Numbered from the stretch's first letter, positions 1 through 11,172 are shown. The stretch: 64,000 nt of DNA from Pseudomonas sp. KNUC1026 (GCF_021650705.1 NZ_CP087138.1:3682001-3746000), one strand, 5' to 3'. Made by a program: numbers and translations. Notes: generated by a model from the letters alone, not told the origin.

Positions 1-455
1 CCCAGGCAAAGCGTTGCGTCGAACATGTTGTGCGAGAGCGCCACGGCGGTGGAGAGCGCGATGGTCTCGCGGCTGGCGATGGCCAGCTCCATACCGGCCT
101 CACCCTGGGTCACACCATCGCACATCGCCGGCACACCGCCTGCGAACTGGCCAACCGAATGCACCTCGCGCAGCGCCTGCTTGATCAGCGCGGGGAAGGT
201 TTCATAGGGCTGGTGCGCCGAGAGCATGTCGTTGTAGGCCGAGACGATTGCGACGTTCGCCGCGTTGAGCAGGCGCAGAGTGTCTTTGTCATCGCTGCCG
301 CAACCTGCCACGCCGTGGGCGAAGTTGGCACATTGCAGCTTGCCGCGCTGGGGCCCCTCGCTGGCAGCGGCGTCTATCATCTGCAGATAACGCTGGCGGG
401 TGGCTTGGCTGCGCTGAACCAGCCGCTGGGTAACCTCGAGAACGCGGGGATGCAT
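1..455 (-). CDS. edd: phosphogluconate dehydratase, N-terminal part (runs off the window)
   Basis: Dehydrates 6-phosphogluconate to 2-keto-3-deoxy-6-phosphogluconate, the committed step of the Entner-Doudoroff pathway, in the cytosol. About 151 N-terminal residues are visible, starting MHPRVLEVTQRL at 455. The motifs CGSDDKDTL, SAYNDMLSAHQPYETFP and GVPAMCDGVTQGEAGMELA are typical of the IlvD/Edd family, and the cysteines in the first and third are expected Fe-S ligands. The C-terminal three quarters lie outside the window. It is divergent from gap, as in other Pseudomonas, and the shared intergenic region holds two HexR-type boxes, so repression by HexR relieved by KDPG is expected from what is known of this locus. 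Confidence 0.93.
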   Translation of the reverse strand, partial: MHPRVLEVTQRLVQRSQATRQRYLQMIDAAASEGPQRGKLQCANFAHGVAGCGSDDKDTLRLLNAANVAIVSAYNDMLSAHQPYETFPALIKQALREVHSVGQFAGGVPAMCDGVTQGEAGMELAIASRETIALSTAVALSHNMFDATLCL

Positions 456-565
456 GGGAAGACTCCAGGCTAATCAGGGTGACCTTGGCCGGCCAGGCGG
501 TAGCGGATCGGACTCAACCAACGCCTTTGCCATGGATCAAAACAACATGCCGAACCGGTCACTCG

Positions 566-580
566 TTGTAGATAAAACAA
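566..580. promoter_or_regulatory. HexR operator, edd side
   Basis: The sequence TTGT-N7-ACAA (TTGTAGATAAAACAA) matches the HexR consensus reported for P. putida edd, gap-1 and zwf promoters (TTGT-N7/8-ACAA). It lies 111 bp upstream of the edd start, so it probably serves edd. The match is seen directly; the regulator is inferred from known biology of this locus. Confidence 0.75.
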
Positions 581-627
581 AATACTGCCATCAAAAGGGC
601 TTGTTTTCTATTTTTATGCGCATAATC

Positions 628-642
628 TTGTAATTCCTACAA
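628..642. promoter_or_regulatory. HexR operator, gap side
   Basis: A second TTGT-N7-ACAA box (TTGTAATTCCTACAA) lies 66 bp before the gap start. Two boxes in one divergent region, one per gene, is the arrangement described for HexR control of edd and gap-1. Confidence 0.75.
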
Positions 643-707
643 CAAAACAGATTCGTGACCTGGCCCGGCGGGGGCAACCTTCACTCATCTGACAGCAGGT
701 ACTGCCA

Positions 708-1709
708 ATGACTATTCGCATCGCAATCAACGGCTTCGGGCGTATCGGCCGCAACGTACTGCGCGCACTCTATACCCAGAACTACCGCCAGCATCTGCAG
801 GTGGTCGCCATCAACGACCTGGGCGACAGCAAGATCAATGCCCACCTGCTCAAGTACGACACCGTGCATGGCGCGTTCGATGCAACCGTTGAGCATGATC
901 AGGAAAGCCTGACTGTCAATGGTGACCGTATTGCGGTCAGTGCAGTTCGCAATCCTGCGGAGCTTCCGTGGAAAGCGCATCAGGTGGACGTGGTGTTCGA
1001 ATGCACCGGCCTGTTCACCGAGCGTGACAAGGCAGCAGCGCACCTGGCGGCGGGCGCTGCCAAGGTGATCATCTCGGCGCCCGCCGAAGGCGCCGACGCG
1101 ACCGTTGTGTATGGCGTGAACCACGATGTACTGCGCGCCTCGCACCAGGTGATCTCCAACGCCTCCTGCACCACCAACTGCCTGGCGCCGGTCGCTCAGG
1201 TGCTGCACCGCGAGTTCGGCATCGAGCAAGGCCTGATGACCACGGTGCACGCCTTCACCAACGACCAGACCCTGATCGACAGCTACCACAGCGACCCTTA
1301 CCGCGCACGCGCGGCCACCCAGTCGATGATCCCCAGCGAAACCGGCGCTGCCGAGGCGGTGGGCCTGGTGCTGCCGGAACTTGCCGGCAAGTTGACTGGC
1401 ATGGCCGTACGCGTGCCGGTCATCAACGTGTCATTGGTCGACCTCACGCTGAACCTCGCCCGCGAAGCCAGTGCCGAGCAGGTCAATGCCGTGCTCAAGG
1501 CCGCCGCCGAGCAATCCAGGGTGCTCGGTTACAACGACCTGCCGCTGGTCTCGAGTGACTTCAACCACAACCCGTTGTCGTCTATCTTCGACGCCAACCA
1601 CACCAAGGCCAACGGCAAATTGCTCAAGGTCATGGCCTGGTACGACAACGAGTGGGGTTTCTCCAACCGCATGCTGGACAACTGCCTGGCCCTGTTCAAC
1701 GCTCAGTGA
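708..1709 (+). CDS. gap: type I glyceraldehyde-3-phosphate dehydrogenase
   Basis: Converts glyceraldehyde-3-phosphate, NAD and phosphate to 1,3-bisphosphoglycerate in lower glycolysis. The 333-residue length is standard. The N-terminal Rossmann motif [15 protein letters not shown] is present. The catalytic site [12 protein letters not shown] carries the nucleophilic cysteine near residue 153, and [12 protein letters not shown] near the C terminus is the family signature. The ATG at 708 is the natural start. It is divergent from edd with HexR boxes between, so it is the Entner-Doudoroff-linked paralogue (gap-1 type). A T-rich stretch follows the stop. Confidence 0.96.
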   Translation: MTIRIAINGFGRIGRNVLRALYTQNYRQHLQVVAINDLGDSKINAHLLKYDTVHGAFDATVEHDQESLTVNGDRIAVSAVRNPAELPWKAHQVDVVFECTGLFTERDKAAAHLAAGAAKVIISAPAEGADATVVYGVNHDVLRASHQVISNASCTTNCLAPVAQVLHREFGIEQGLMTTVHAFTNDQTLIDSYHSDPYRARAATQSMIPSETGAAEAVGLVLPELAGKLTGMAVRVPVINVSLVDLTLNLAREASAEQVNAVLKAAAEQSRVLGYNDLPLVSSDFNHNPLSSIFDANHTKANGKLLKVMAWYDNEWGFSNRMLDNCLALFNAQ

Positions 1710-1724
1710 TGGACTGGGGCGAGG

Positions 1725-1748
1725 TGCTGGCAGTGGCAGCGTTTTTTT
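1725..1748 (+). terminator. possible intrinsic terminator after gap
   Basis: A short GCTG/CAGC hairpin ends directly in seven T residues (1742-1748). The stem is only four to five pairs, so this is a weak call; the T run and its place 15 bp after the gap stop support it. Confidence 0.4.
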
Positions 1749-1785
1749 GCTAAGCTCAGCCCAGCGCTTGATCTCAGGAGGCTTC

Positions 1786-2115
1786 ATGAGCGACACCGGC
1801 ACGGCGCGAGTGCCCAGCGAAGAGGTGATGGACCAGGCCATCGACTGGATCATCGCCCTCAGGGCGCCAACATCCAGGCAATGCCAGGGATTCGATGCCT
1901 GGCTGGCCGAGGACCCTGCACACGCGCAAGCCTATGCTCGCGCCGCCGCGCTGTGGGACGGCAGCGTTGCCGAGGAGGTCGAACGGGTGCTGGCGCGGCA
2001 ATGCCGCGCGGCACCGCGGCCCGCACGGCGGGGCCGCTGGGTGGCTGCGCTGGCGCTGCTGGCCATCGCTACGCCTGTAGCGCTGCTCTGGCTGGCAGGC
2101 CCCCTGCTGCACTAA
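1786..2115 (+). CDS. truncated FecR-like anti-sigma protein (cytoplasmic domain plus one TM helix)
   Basis: A 109-residue protein. Residues 10-60 resemble the DUF4880 cytoplasmic domain of FecR anti-sigma factors (DQAIDWIIALRAP, GFDAWLAEDPAHAQAYARAAALW). A single hydrophobic helix follows (WVAALALLAIATPVALLWL), and the protein stops just after it. Full FecR proteins are about 320 residues with a large periplasmic domain, which is missing here. An AGGAG site precedes the ATG at 1786. No FecI sigma factor or TonB receptor lies next to it. It is probably a remnant of a FecIR/HasIS-type iron or haem signalling locus, though a minimal functional anti-sigma cannot be excluded. Confidence 0.65.
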   Translation: MSDTGTARVPSEEVMDQAIDWIIALRAPTSRQCQGFDAWLAEDPAHAQAYARAAALWDGSVAEEVERVLARQCRAAPRPARRGRWVAALALLAIATPVALLWLAGPLLH

Positions 2116-2214
2116 GGCTGGATTTTTACCGGCAAAGGGCCGACACTCGGTGCGTCTCGCCGTCTGAAACGCCTGCCACAGCGCAGCGCGGCCACCGTCT
2201 CTCAGGCCCGCACC

Positions 2215-2610
2215 ATGTCTTACGTTCCACCCGCCCGCTCCCGCCTGGCCCGTGCGCTGTACGGCATCCTCGCCTACACGAGCCTGGCCATCGGCATCAT
2301 CGCCATTTTCATACCCGGCTTGCCCACCACCGAATTCGTGCTGCTGTCAGCATGGGCTGCGACGCGCAGCTCGCCGCGCCTGGCCGCCTGGCTGGCGCGG
2401 CACAAGCTGTTCGGGCCGATGATCGAAAACTGGCACAACGGCAAGCGCATCGCACGCAAGGCCAAGATCAGCGCTACCCTGAGCATGATTTTGTGCGCGG
2501 TGATCATGTGGTTAACGCTACGCCACTATTGGCCGATCTACGCCGCCATCGGCGGCATGGTACTGGTCAACCTGTGGATCTGGTCGCGCCCGGAGCCGGA
2601 GGCACGCTGA
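2215..2610 (+). CDS. DUF454 (YbaN family) inner-membrane protein
   Basis: A 131-residue protein with the layout of the YbaN/DUF454 family. A first helix (YTSLAIGIIAIFIPGLP) runs into the family motif PGLPTTEFVLLSAW. An amphipathic RSSPRLAAWLARHKLFGP segment, a basic linker and two closing helices (ISATLSMILCAVIMWL and YAAIGGMVLVNLWIW) follow. The molecular function of this family is unknown. It is plus-strand, 100 bp after the FecR remnant, and may belong to the same decayed locus. Confidence 0.8.
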   Translation: MSYVPPARSRLARALYGILAYTSLAIGIIAIFIPGLPTTEFVLLSAWAATRSSPRLAAWLARHKLFGPMIENWHNGKRIARKAKISATLSMILCAVIMWLTLRHYWPIYAAIGGMVLVNLWIWSRPEPEAR

Positions 2611-2659
2611 CGCCGCGCGCCGGCCAGGCGCGTTCGCCCACCCTGTTGGAGACAGGCTT

Positions 2660-3019
2660 ATGTTCAAACCCGGCCATTTACACCTGGAGCACCGCCCCGT
2701 ACAAAAACACGACGCCGCCTATCAGCTGGATGTCCATTACGACCTGCAAACCACCGACCAAGGCCCTGGCATGCACTTTCGTGTCACCGGCGACATTGCC
2801 GGCAAACCGGTGGATACCAGCTTCGACCTGCCACGCGACATGGCAGTGAACTTCGCCAGCCACATCGACCGTATCGCCCGCCAGCACGGCCTGCCGAAAA
2901 CCCAGGTAGTACCGGTCAGCCTGCACCGGCAATACGACGAGATGTTCAACGACATCCGTACCAAGCTGAACCTGCACAGCGGCGATGCCCTGAGCACCGA
3001 GCGCCTCGACCGCCTGTAA
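2660..3019 (+). CDS. DUF5064-like small cytosolic protein
   Basis: A 119-residue soluble protein beginning MFKPGHLHLEHRPVQ, with no signal peptide or membrane segment. A GGAGACAGG site precedes the ATG. Length and the N-terminal pattern match what I recall of the Pseudomonas-restricted DUF5064 family, whose function is unknown. The family name is from memory and would need an HMM check. It sits 55 bp before gcsR on the same strand. Confidence 0.6.
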   Translation: MFKPGHLHLEHRPVQKHDAAYQLDVHYDLQTTDQGPGMHFRVTGDIAGKPVDTSFDLPRDMAVNFASHIDRIARQHGLPKTQVVPVSLHRQYDEMFNDIRTKLNLHSGDALSTERLDRL

Positions 3020-3074
3020 AGCCTTGCAGCTTGCTTCTACAATAGGGGCCTTCTCTCACACCGGCCCCTGCCTA

Positions 3075-4583
3075 ATGCGCATCCACGTAAGTTTCCACGA
3101 CCGCGTCGGTATCACCCAGGAAGTGCTGGCCCTGCTGGGCGCGCGCAACCTGAACCTGGATGCGGTGGAAATGGTGCCGCCGAATGTCTACATCGATGCG
3201 CCCACCTTGAGTGCCCAGGTGCTCGAGGAATTGCGCGGGGCATTGCTGGCCATTGCCGGGGTGCAGGCGGTCACGGTGGTGGACATCCTCCCCGGCCAGC
3301 GCCGCCACCTGCAGCTCGACGCATTGCTGGCAGCGATGGGCGACCCCGTTCTGGCCCTGGACAGCGCCGGCAAGGTGCTGCTGGCCAACCCGGCGATGGT
3401 GTCGCTGTACTGCCGCGACCCTGCCGGCGAGCCGATCGACAGCGTATGCGCCGCACCGGGCCTGCTTGCCGCATTGCAGGAGCAAGGCTTCCGCCTGCCG
3501 TTGCGCGAGGTGACGGTCAGCGGTGAAACGCTGCTGCTCGACGCCACCCCCATTCCCCACGCCGGCGCCCTGGTCACGCTCTACCCACCCAACCGCATGG
3601 GGGAACGCCTGGCAGCGTTGCAACACGGCCACGCCGACGGCTTTGATGCGTTGCTCGGCGAGGCGCAGGTGATACGCCAGCTCAAGGCCCGTGCCCAGCG
3701 CGTGGCAGCGCTCGATGCGCCTTTGCTGATCCAGGGTGAAACAGGCACCGGCAAGGAGCTGGTCGCACGGGCCTGCCACGCCGCCAGCCCAAGGCACAAC
3801 GCGCCGTTCCTGGCGCTCAACTGCGCGGCGCTGCCAGAAAACCTGGCCGAGAGCGAGCTGTTCGGCTACGCCCCGGGCGCGTTCACCGGTGCGCAACGCG
3901 GCGGCAAGCCGGGGCTGGTGGAACTGGCTCACAAGGGCACGGTGTTTCTCGACGAGATCGGCGAAATGTCGCCTTATCTGCAAGCCAAGCTGCTGCGGTT
4001 CCTCAACGACGGCAGTTTCCGCCGTGTCGGCGGCGAGCGTGAGGTGCGCGTCGATGTGCGCATCCTCAGCGCAACCCATCGGGACCTGGCGCGGCGCGTG
4101 GCCGAAGGCAGCTTTCGTGAAGACCTTTACTACCGCCTCAATGTGCTGAACCTGGAAGTGCCGCCGCTGCGCGAGCGCGGCCAGGACATCCTGCTGCTGG
4201 CGCGCTGGTTCATGCGCCAGGCATGCACCCAGATCGGCCGCCCCATCTGCCGCCTGGCGCCCGCTACCTACCCTGCCCTGCTCGGCAATCGCTGGCCGGG
4301 CAACGTGCGCCAATTGCAGAACGTGATCTTTCGCGCCGCAGCGATATGCGATGCCAACGTGGTGGGCATCGGCGACCTGGACATCGCCGGCACCTCGGTG
4401 GCGGCCTCCGGCGAGCGCGAGGTAGTGAGCCTGGAACAGGCAGTGGAGGATTTCGAGCGCGCGCTGCTGGAGAAGCTTTACGAGCAGCACCCTTCCAGCC
4501 GGCAACTGGCGTCGCGGCTGCACACTTCTCACACGGCGATCGCCAATCGGCTGCGCAAATACGGAATCGGCGCTCGGCTGTAA
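3075..4583 (+). CDS. gcsR: TyrR-like sigma54-dependent activator of the glycine cleavage operon
   Basis: A 502-residue regulator with an N-terminal ACT domain (about 1-75, starting MRIHVSFHDRVGITQEVL), a PAS-like region (about 85-185) and a sigma54 AAA+ module. The module shows Walker A GETGTGKE, the sigma54-contact loop GAFTGA, Walker B GTVFLDEIGEM and an arginine-finger segment. A C-terminal TyrR-type helix-turn-helix (SRQLASRLHTSHTAIANRLRKYG) closes it. This order matches P. aeruginosa GcsR (PA2449), which activates the glycine cleavage operon with glycine. The operon follows directly with a -24/-12 promoter. I chose the ATG at 3075 because it begins the ACT domain; an in-frame TTG at 3024 only adds non-domain sequence. 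Confidence 0.9.
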   Translation: MRIHVSFHDRVGITQEVLALLGARNLNLDAVEMVPPNVYIDAPTLSAQVLEELRGALLAIAGVQAVTVVDILPGQRRHLQLDALLAAMGDPVLALDSAGKVLLANPAMVSLYCRDPAGEPIDSVCAAPGLLAALQEQGFRLPLREVTVSGETLLLDATPIPHAGALVTLYPPNRMGERLAALQHGHADGFDALLGEAQVIRQLKARAQRVAALDAPLLIQGETGTGKELVARACHAASPRHNAPFLALNCAALPENLAESELFGYAPGAFTGAQRGGKPGLVELAHKGTVFLDEIGEMSPYLQAKLLRFLNDGSFRRVGGEREVRVDVRILSATHRDLARRVAEGSFREDLYYRLNVLNLEVPPLRERGQDILLLARWFMRQACTQIGRPICRLAPATYPALLGNRWPGNVRQLQNVIFRAAAICDANVVGIGDLDIAGTSVAASGEREVVSLEQAVEDFERALLEKLYEQHPSSRQLASRLHTSHTAIANRLRKYGIGARL

Positions 4584-4677
4584 TCAAATCGATACGGCGT
4601 ATTAAATTCGTTACAAACCTGATATGTCGCCATCGGCCAAGGCTTTGTCGCACAGAGACGTTTTACGGCGACGCAAT

Positions 4678-4695
4678 CGTAACGAAAGCTTTACA
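4678..4695. promoter_or_regulatory. TyrR/GcsR-type operator upstream of gcvH
   Basis: An 18-bp box CGTAAC-N6-TTTACA lies about 54 bp upstream of the -24 element, close to the TyrR-family pattern TGTAAA-N6-TTTACA. Further CGTAAA and TTTACG half-sites lie at about 4662-4667 and 4717-4722, consistent with several tandem sites as described for GcsR. Binding is inferred. Confidence 0.5.
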
Positions 4696-4747
4696 GCATA
4701 AAAGTGCATGCCCCTGCGTAAAGCCCGTGAAATAGCCGTTTCACCAA

Positions 4748-4764
4748 TTGGCAGCATCCTTGCA
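4748..4764 (+). promoter_or_regulatory. sigma54 (-24/-12) promoter of the gcv operon
   Basis: TTGGCAGCATCCTTGCA has GG at 4750-4751 and GC at 4762-4763, exactly ten bases apart as sigma54 requires, and is close to the TGGCAC-N5-TTGCA consensus. It lies about 50 bp before gcvH and beside a sigma54 activator gene. Confidence 0.85.
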
Positions 4765-4815
4765 AAGCAACCGGGATAAGGCCACACGGCCATCGGTATC
4801 GTCCAAGGAGTCTGC

Positions 4816-5193
4816 ATGAGCGAGTTGCGTTTCACCGCCGAACACGAATGGCTGCGGGTTGAGCAAAACGGCCAGGTCACGGTCGGCATCACGGTGTTTG
4901 CCCAGGAGGCGCTGGGCGATGTGGTTTATGTGCAACTGCCTGAACTGCAAACGTTCAGTGCTTATGCCGAAGTGTCGGTGGTCGAATCGGTGAAAGCGGC
5001 CAGCAGCATTTATATGCCGCTCGATGGCGAGATCGTCGAAGTGAACGCAGCGCTGAGCGACACCCCGGAGCTGGTGAACGAAGCGCCGCTGGGTGATGGC
5101 TGGTTCTTCCGCTTCGTGCCGGCAGACCCTTCGCAACTCGCCGGGCTGCTGGATGCGGCCGGCTATGATCAACTGATCTCGACCCAGGCTTGA
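4816..5193 (+). CDS. gcvH: glycine cleavage system H protein
   Basis: The lipoyl carrier of the glycine cleavage complex; it shuttles the aminomethyl group from GcvP to GcvT. The 125-residue length is typical. The lipoylation site [15 protein letters not shown] carries the lysine near residue 62, and the N-terminal [14 protein letters not shown] is the family signature. A GGAG site precedes the ATG. It is the first gene of gcvH-gcvP-sdaA-gcvT and is separated from gcvP by 11 bp. Confidence 0.96.
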   Translation: MSELRFTAEHEWLRVEQNGQVTVGITVFAQEALGDVVYVQLPELQTFSAYAEVSVVESVKAASSIYMPLDGEIVEVNAALSDTPELVNEAPLGDGWFFRFVPADPSQLAGLLDAAGYDQLISTQA

Positions 5194-5204
5194 GGAGGCC
5201 CGCC

Positions 5205-8063
5205 ATGCCCGTTCGCACACCCTTGACCTGCGACAACGAATTCATCGAGCGCCACATCGGCCCCAACGAGCAGGAAACCCGGCACATGCTCGAACTGCTG
5301 GGCTATGCCTCGCTCGACGAGCTGACCCGCGCCGTGCTGCCGCCCAGCATCCAGGGCAGCAGCGTGCTCAACCTGCCTGCCGGGCAGAGCGAAGCAGCCG
5401 CGCTCGCTGCGCTCAAAGCCATTGCCCAGCGCAACCAGCCGATGAAAAGCTGGATCGGCCAGGGTTACTACAATACCCACACCCCGGCGCCAATCCTGCG
5501 CAACCTGCTGGAAAACCCAGCCTGGTACACCGCCTACACGCCCTACCAGCCCGAGATTTCGCAAGGCCGGCTGGAGGCGCTGCTCAATTTCCAGACGTTG
5601 GTCAGCGACCTCACCGGGCTGCCCATCGCCAACGCCTCGTTGCTCGATGAAGCCACAGCGGCTGCCGAGGCCATGACCTTCAGCAAGCGCTTGTCGAAAA
5701 ACAAGAGCGCCAATGCCTTTTTCGCGTCCATCCACTGCCACCCGCAAACCCTGGCAGTGCTGCGCACCCGTGCAGAGCCACTGGGCATTGAAGTGGTGGT
5801 GGGCGACGAGCGCGAGCTGGCGGGCGTGGAACGCTTCTTCGGCGCATTGCTGCAGTACCCGGCCAGCCTTGGCGAGGTGTTCGATTACCACGCGGTGGTG
5901 GAGCAGCTCCACCAGGCCGGCGCACTGGTTACCGTCGCTGCTGATCTGCTGGCACTGGCCGTGCTCACGCCACCTGGCGAGTTCGGCGCTGACGTAGCCA
6001 TTGGCTCGGCACAGCGCTTTGGTGTGCCGCTCGGCTTCGGCGGCCCGCACGCAGCGTTCTTCGCGACCCGCGATGCGCTCAAGCGCGACATGCCCGGCCG
6101 CCTGGTGGGCGTGTCGGTCGACCGCCATGGCCAGCCTGCCTACCGCCTGGCCATGCAAACCCGTGAGCAGCACATTCGCCGCGAGAAGGCCACCAGCAAC
6201 ATCTGCACCGCGCAGGTGCTGCTGGCCAATATCGCCAGCATGTTTGCGGTGTACCACGGCCCCGAAGGCATCCGCCGGATCGCCGAGCGCACTCATGCAC
6301 TCACGGCGATCCTGGCTGCGGGCCTCGAGCAGCTGGGGGTGCAGGTCAAGTCGCAGGCATTCTTCGACACGTTGACACTGCACACAGGCGATCGCACCGC
6401 GCACTTTGCAGGCAAGGCGCGCACTGCGGGCATCAACCTGCGCGAGGTGGACGCTGCCCACTTGGCCATCTCGCTCGACGAAACCGCACTGCAGGCCGAC
6501 GTAGAGGCGCTGTGGCAAGTATTCGCCGATGGCGAGCTGCCAGGCTTCAGCGCTCTGCAAGCCGGGGTGGAAAGCCGCTTGCCGGCCGCTCTGCTGCGCA
6601 GCTCCGCAATCCTGCAGTTCCCGGTGTTCAACCGCTACCACAGCGAAACCGAGCTGATGCGTTACCTGCGCAAGCTGGCCGACAAGGACCTGGCGCTGGA
6701 CCGCAGCATGATCCCGTTGGGCTCCTGCACCATGAAGCTCAACGCCGCCAGCGAAATGCTGCCGGTGACCTGGAGCGAATTCTCCAACCTGCACCCCTTC
6801 GTGCCTGCCGAGCAGGCCCAGGGCTACAAAGCCATGGTCGACGAGCTGGAGCAGATGCTCTGCCAGGCCACCGGCTACGATGCCGTATCGCTGCAGCCCA
6901 ACGCTGGCTCCCAAGGCGAATACGCAGGCCTGCTGGCGATCCGTGCCTGGCACCGCAGCCGCGGCGAAGCCCACCGCGACATCTGCCTGATCCCCTCCTC
7001 GGCCCACGGTACCAACCCGGCCACTGCGCACATGGCTGGCATGCGCGTGGTGGTGACGGCTTGCGACGCGCGCGGCAACGTCGATATCGAGGACCTGCGC
7101 GCCAAGGCGCTGGACCATCGCGAGCAACTGGCAGCACTGATGATCACCTACCCGTCGACTCACGGCGTGTTCGAGGAAGGCATTCAGGAAATCTGCGCCA
7201 TCGTCCACGACAACGGCGGCCAGGTGTACATCGACGGCGCCAACATGAACGCGATGGTGGGCCTTTGCGCGCCAGGCCGCTTTGGCGGCGATGTCTCGCA
7301 CCTGAACCTGCACAAGACCTTCTGCATTCCGCATGGCGGTGGCGGCCCAGGCGTCGGCCCGGTAGCGGTCAAGTCGCACCTGGCGCCATTCCTGCCGGGC
7401 CACGGCGAGCTGGAACGCCAGGAGGGTGCGGTGTCTGCCGCGCCGTTCGGCAGTGCCAGCATCTTGCCGATCACCTGGATGTACATCCGCATGATGGGCG
7501 GTGAAGGCCTCAAGCGCGCATCGCAGGTGGCGATCCTCAACGCCAACTACATTGCCCGTCGGCTCGAAGAACACTACCCGGTGCTCTACACCGGGAGCAC
7601 AGGCCTGGTGGCCCACGAGTGCATCCTCGACCTGCGCCCGCTCAAAGACAGCAGCGGCATCAGCGTCGACGACGTGGCCAAGCGCCTGATCGATTTTGGC
7701 TTCCATGCCCCGACCATGTCGTTCCCGGTGGCTGGCACCTTGATGATCGAGCCGACCGAAAGCGAATCTCTCGAAGAGCTGGAGCGGTTCTGCGCGGCGA
7801 TGATCGCCATCCGCGAGGAAATCCGCGCCATCGAAGCCGGCACGCTGGACAAGGACGACAATCCGCTGAAAAACGCCCCGCACACCGCCCACGAGCTCGC
7901 CGGCCACTGGCCGCACGGCTACAGCCGCGAGCAGGCGGTGTTCCCGCTGGCCTCGCTGGTCGATGGCAAATACTGGCCGCCGGTGGGCCGGGTGGATAAC
8001 GTCTACGGGGATCGCAATCTGGTGTGCGCCTGCCCACCGATCGATGCCTATCAGGACGCCTGA
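5205..8063 (+). CDS. gcvP: glycine dehydrogenase (decarboxylating), P protein
   Basis: The PLP enzyme that decarboxylates glycine and passes the aminomethyl group to GcvH. At 952 residues it is a full-length fused P protein. The N-terminal half starts [19 protein letters not shown]. The C-terminal half holds the PLP site [18 protein letters not shown] with the lysine near residue 704. [11 protein letters not shown] and SSAHGTNPA are conserved substrate/cofactor motifs. GAGG lies 9 bp before the ATG at 5205; an in-frame TTG at 5190 is less likely because it overlaps the gcvH stop. A 915-codon antisense frame on the other strand is only a shadow. Confidence 0.97.
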   Translation: MPVRTPLTCDNEFIERHIGPNEQETRHMLELLGYASLDELTRAVLPPSIQGSSVLNLPAGQSEAAALAALKAIAQRNQPMKSWIGQGYYNTHTPAPILRNLLENPAWYTAYTPYQPEISQGRLEALLNFQTLVSDLTGLPIANASLLDEATAAAEAMTFSKRLSKNKSANAFFASIHCHPQTLAVLRTRAEPLGIEVVVGDERELAGVERFFGALLQYPASLGEVFDYHAVVEQLHQAGALVTVAADLLALAVLTPPGEFGADVAIGSAQRFGVPLGFGGPHAAFFATRDALKRDMPGRLVGVSVDRHGQPAYRLAMQTREQHIRREKATSNICTAQVLLANIASMFAVYHGPEGIRRIAERTHALTAILAAGLEQLGVQVKSQAFFDTLTLHTGDRTAHFAGKARTAGINLREVDAAHLAISLDETALQADVEALWQVFADGELPGFSALQAGVESRLPAALLRSSAILQFPVFNRYHSETELMRYLRKLADKDLALDRSMIPLGSCTMKLNAASEMLPVTWSEFSNLHPFVPAEQAQGYKAMVDELEQMLCQATGYDAVSLQPNAGSQGEYAGLLAIRAWHRSRGEAHRDICLIPSSAHGTNPATAHMAGMRVVVTACDARGNVDIEDLRAKALDHREQLAALMITYPSTHGVFEEGIQEICAIVHDNGGQVYIDGANMNAMVGLCAPGRFGGDVSHLNLHKTFCIPHGGGGPGVGPVAVKSHLAPFLPGHGELERQEGAVSAAPFGSASILPITWMYIRMMGGEGLKRASQVAILNANYIARRLEEHYPVLYTGSTGLVAHECILDLRPLKDSSGISVDDVAKRLIDFGFHAPTMSFPVAGTLMIEPTESESLEELERFCAAMIAIREEIRAIEAGTLDKDDNPLKNAPHTAHELAGHWPHGYSREQAVFPLASLVDGKYWPPVGRVDNVYGDRNLVCACPPIDAYQDA

Positions 8064-8080
8064 CCCACAAGGAGCCTTTC

Positions 8081-9457
<1,377 letters not shown>

Positions 9458-9481
9458 CCGCGCATTCAATTGGAGTTATCG

Positions 9482-10597
9482 ATGAGCGACAACCTCAAAC
9501 ACACCCCGCTGCACGCATTGCATCTGGAGCAAGGCGCGCGCATGGTCCCCTTCGCCGGCTACGACATGCCGGTGCAGTACCCGCTGGGCGTGATGAAAGA
9601 GCATCTGCACACCCGCGCCCAGGCCGGGTTATTCGATGTTTCGCATATGGGACAGATTCGCCTGAGCGGTGCAGGCGTCGCGCAAGCACTGGAGCAGCTG
9701 GTGCCGGTGGATATCGCAGATCTGCCGGTGGGGCTGCAACGCTACGCACTGTTCACCAATGAAACCGGCGGCATCCTCGACGACCTGATGGTGGCGCGCA
9801 TGGCGGAGGACGAACTGATGCTGGTAGTCAACGCCGCCTGCAAGGACGCCGACCTGGCGCACCTGCGCGCTCACCTGGGCCAGGATGTGACCATCGAGCC
9901 ACTGTTCGAAGCCCGCGCCCTGTTGGCACTTCAAGGCCCCGCAGCCGTCACGGTGCTCGCGCGGCTTGCGCCCGAAGTCGCCGACATGACGTTCATGCAG
10001 TACCGCAGCCTGGAGCTGGCGGGCCAGCCTTGCTATGTAAGCCGCTCGGGTTATACCGGTGAGGATGGCTACGAAATCTCGGTGCCGGCCGAGGCCGCCG
10101 AAGCGTTCGCACGTCGCTTGCTGGCCGAGCCTGAGGTCACGCTGATCGGCTTGGGCGCACGCGACTCCCTGCGCCTTGAAGCCGGGCTTTGCCTGTACGG
10201 GCATGACATGAACACCCAGACCACTCCCGCTGAGGCCAACCTCGGCTGGGCGATCTCGAAAGTGCGCCGGCCCGGTGGCGCCCGCGCTGGCGGCTTCCCC
10301 GGCGCCGAAGCGCTCGGCGGGCCGCTGAAACGCAAACGCGTGGGCCTGCTGCCGCAAGAACGCACGCCCGTGCGTGAAGGGTGCTCGGTCACGGACGCTG
10401 CCGGCGAAACCATTGGCGAGGTATGCAGCGGCGGCTTTGGCCCATCACTGGGCGGCCCGCTGGCGATGGGTTATCTGACCATCGAGCACTGCGAGCCCGG
10501 CACGCTGGTCAATGCACTGGTTCGGGGCAAACCGGTGCCGATGAAGGTGGTGACGATGCCGTTCGTGCCCTCGCGTTATTACCGCGGCAAGGCGTGA
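9482..10597 (+). CDS. gcvT: aminomethyltransferase, glycine cleavage T protein
   Basis: Transfers the methylene group from aminomethyl-lipoyl GcvH to tetrahydrofolate and releases ammonia. The 371-residue length is typical. Family motifs include [40 protein letters not shown] and [20 protein letters not shown]. The last gene of the operon, 24 bp after sdaA. ATG at 9482 follows a GGAG site; an in-frame upstream start at 9470 adds only four residues. Confidence 0.96.
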   Translation: MSDNLKHTPLHALHLEQGARMVPFAGYDMPVQYPLGVMKEHLHTRAQAGLFDVSHMGQIRLSGAGVAQALEQLVPVDIADLPVGLQRYALFTNETGGILDDLMVARMAEDELMLVVNAACKDADLAHLRAHLGQDVTIEPLFEARALLALQGPAAVTVLARLAPEVADMTFMQYRSLELAGQPCYVSRSGYTGEDGYEISVPAEAAEAFARRLLAEPEVTLIGLGARDSLRLEAGLCLYGHDMNTQTTPAEANLGWAISKVRRPGGARAGGFPGAEALGGPLKRKRVGLLPQERTPVREGCSVTDAAGETIGEVCSGGFGPSLGGPLAMGYLTIEHCEPGTLVNALVRGKPVPMKVVTMPFVPSRYYRGKA

Positions 10598-10754
10598 AAC
10601 CTGGCTGACATCTGTGCGTGCTGTAGTGGGCTGCCCGATGCCAACGGGCAACGCCATTGCACCGCAAATGTGCGGCATCCGCGTGCTAAACGGGCCGGTG
10701 CTTAACTGGTCACGAACGGGCGTAAAAAAGGTATAAAAGGTGTCGATTCCGGGC

Positions 10755-10901
10755 TTGTCTTTGTAACTGAAGTTGGCGTAGAGTCCACGACACTGTGTTT
10801 GCATGGGGTGCTTAGGGCTTTCCTGCAACCCCAGCAACAGTAATCTTTCATTCAGAAAGAAGCTGACATCAAAACTGATAGAGCTTCAAGGAAATAAGAC
10901 A
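10755..10901 (+). promoter_or_regulatory. putative sigma70 promoter and long 5' leader of the cold-shock gene
   Basis: TTGTCT (10755-10760) and TAGAGT (10779-10784) are separated by 18 bp. The predicted transcript start would leave a leader of about 110 nt before the cold-shock ATG, which is usual for cspA-type mRNAs whose leaders respond to temperature. The rest of 10598-10754 shows only a 5-bp GC hairpin at 10633-10649 and nothing else I recognise. Confidence 0.4.
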
Positions 10902-11111
10902 ATGGCTGAGCGTCAATCCGGTACCGTCAAGTGGTTCAACGACGAAAAAGGTTTTGGTTTTATCACTCCTGAGAGCGGTCCGGATCTGTTCGTACACTTC
11001 CGCGCCATCGAAGGTAACGGCTTCAAGAGCCTGAAAGAAGGCCAGAAGGTTACCTTCGAAGCCGTCCAGGGCCAGAAAGGCATGCAGGCTGACAAGGTTC
11101 AGCCGCAGTAA
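10902..11111 (+). CDS. cold-shock domain protein (CspA family)
   Basis: A 69-residue single cold-shock domain that binds single-stranded RNA/DNA and melts mRNA structure. Both RNP motifs are visible: KGFGFITP (RNP1) and DLFVHFRAI (RNP2). The start [20 protein letters not shown] is typical of Pseudomonas Csp proteins. A GGAA purine stretch lies before the ATG. It is monocistronic, with a strong terminator 30 bp downstream. Which Csp paralogue it is cannot be decided from sequence alone. Confidence 0.93.
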   Translation: MAERQSGTVKWFNDEKGFGFITPESGPDLFVHFRAIEGNGFKSLKEGQKVTFEAVQGQKGMQADKVQPQ

Positions 11112-11140
11112 GCTGATCGCCTCTGGCGTAGAAGCAGCAA

Positions 11141-11172
11141 AAAAACCGGTTGCCATGGCAACCGGTTTTTTT
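11141..11172. terminator. bidirectional intrinsic terminator between csp and lptG
   Basis: AAAAACCGGTTGCCA and its exact reverse complement form a perfect 30-bp palindrome (11141-11170) with A and T runs at the two ends. It can end transcription of csp (plus) and lptG (minus), which converge here. Confidence 0.9.

Noticed and set aside
1471..1785. N-terminal extension of the FecR-like protein inside gap
   Set aside because: The extension overlaps gap in another frame; the ATG at 1786 has an AGGAG site and starts the DUF4880-like domain.
5169..7916. 915-codon open frame antisense to gcvP
   Set aside because: It mirrors gcvP codon structure in GC-rich DNA, has no recognisable domain, and gcvP has all family motifs.
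10633..10649. Intrinsic terminator of the gcv operon
   Set aside because: The stem is 5 bp and no T run follows, so I did not call it.
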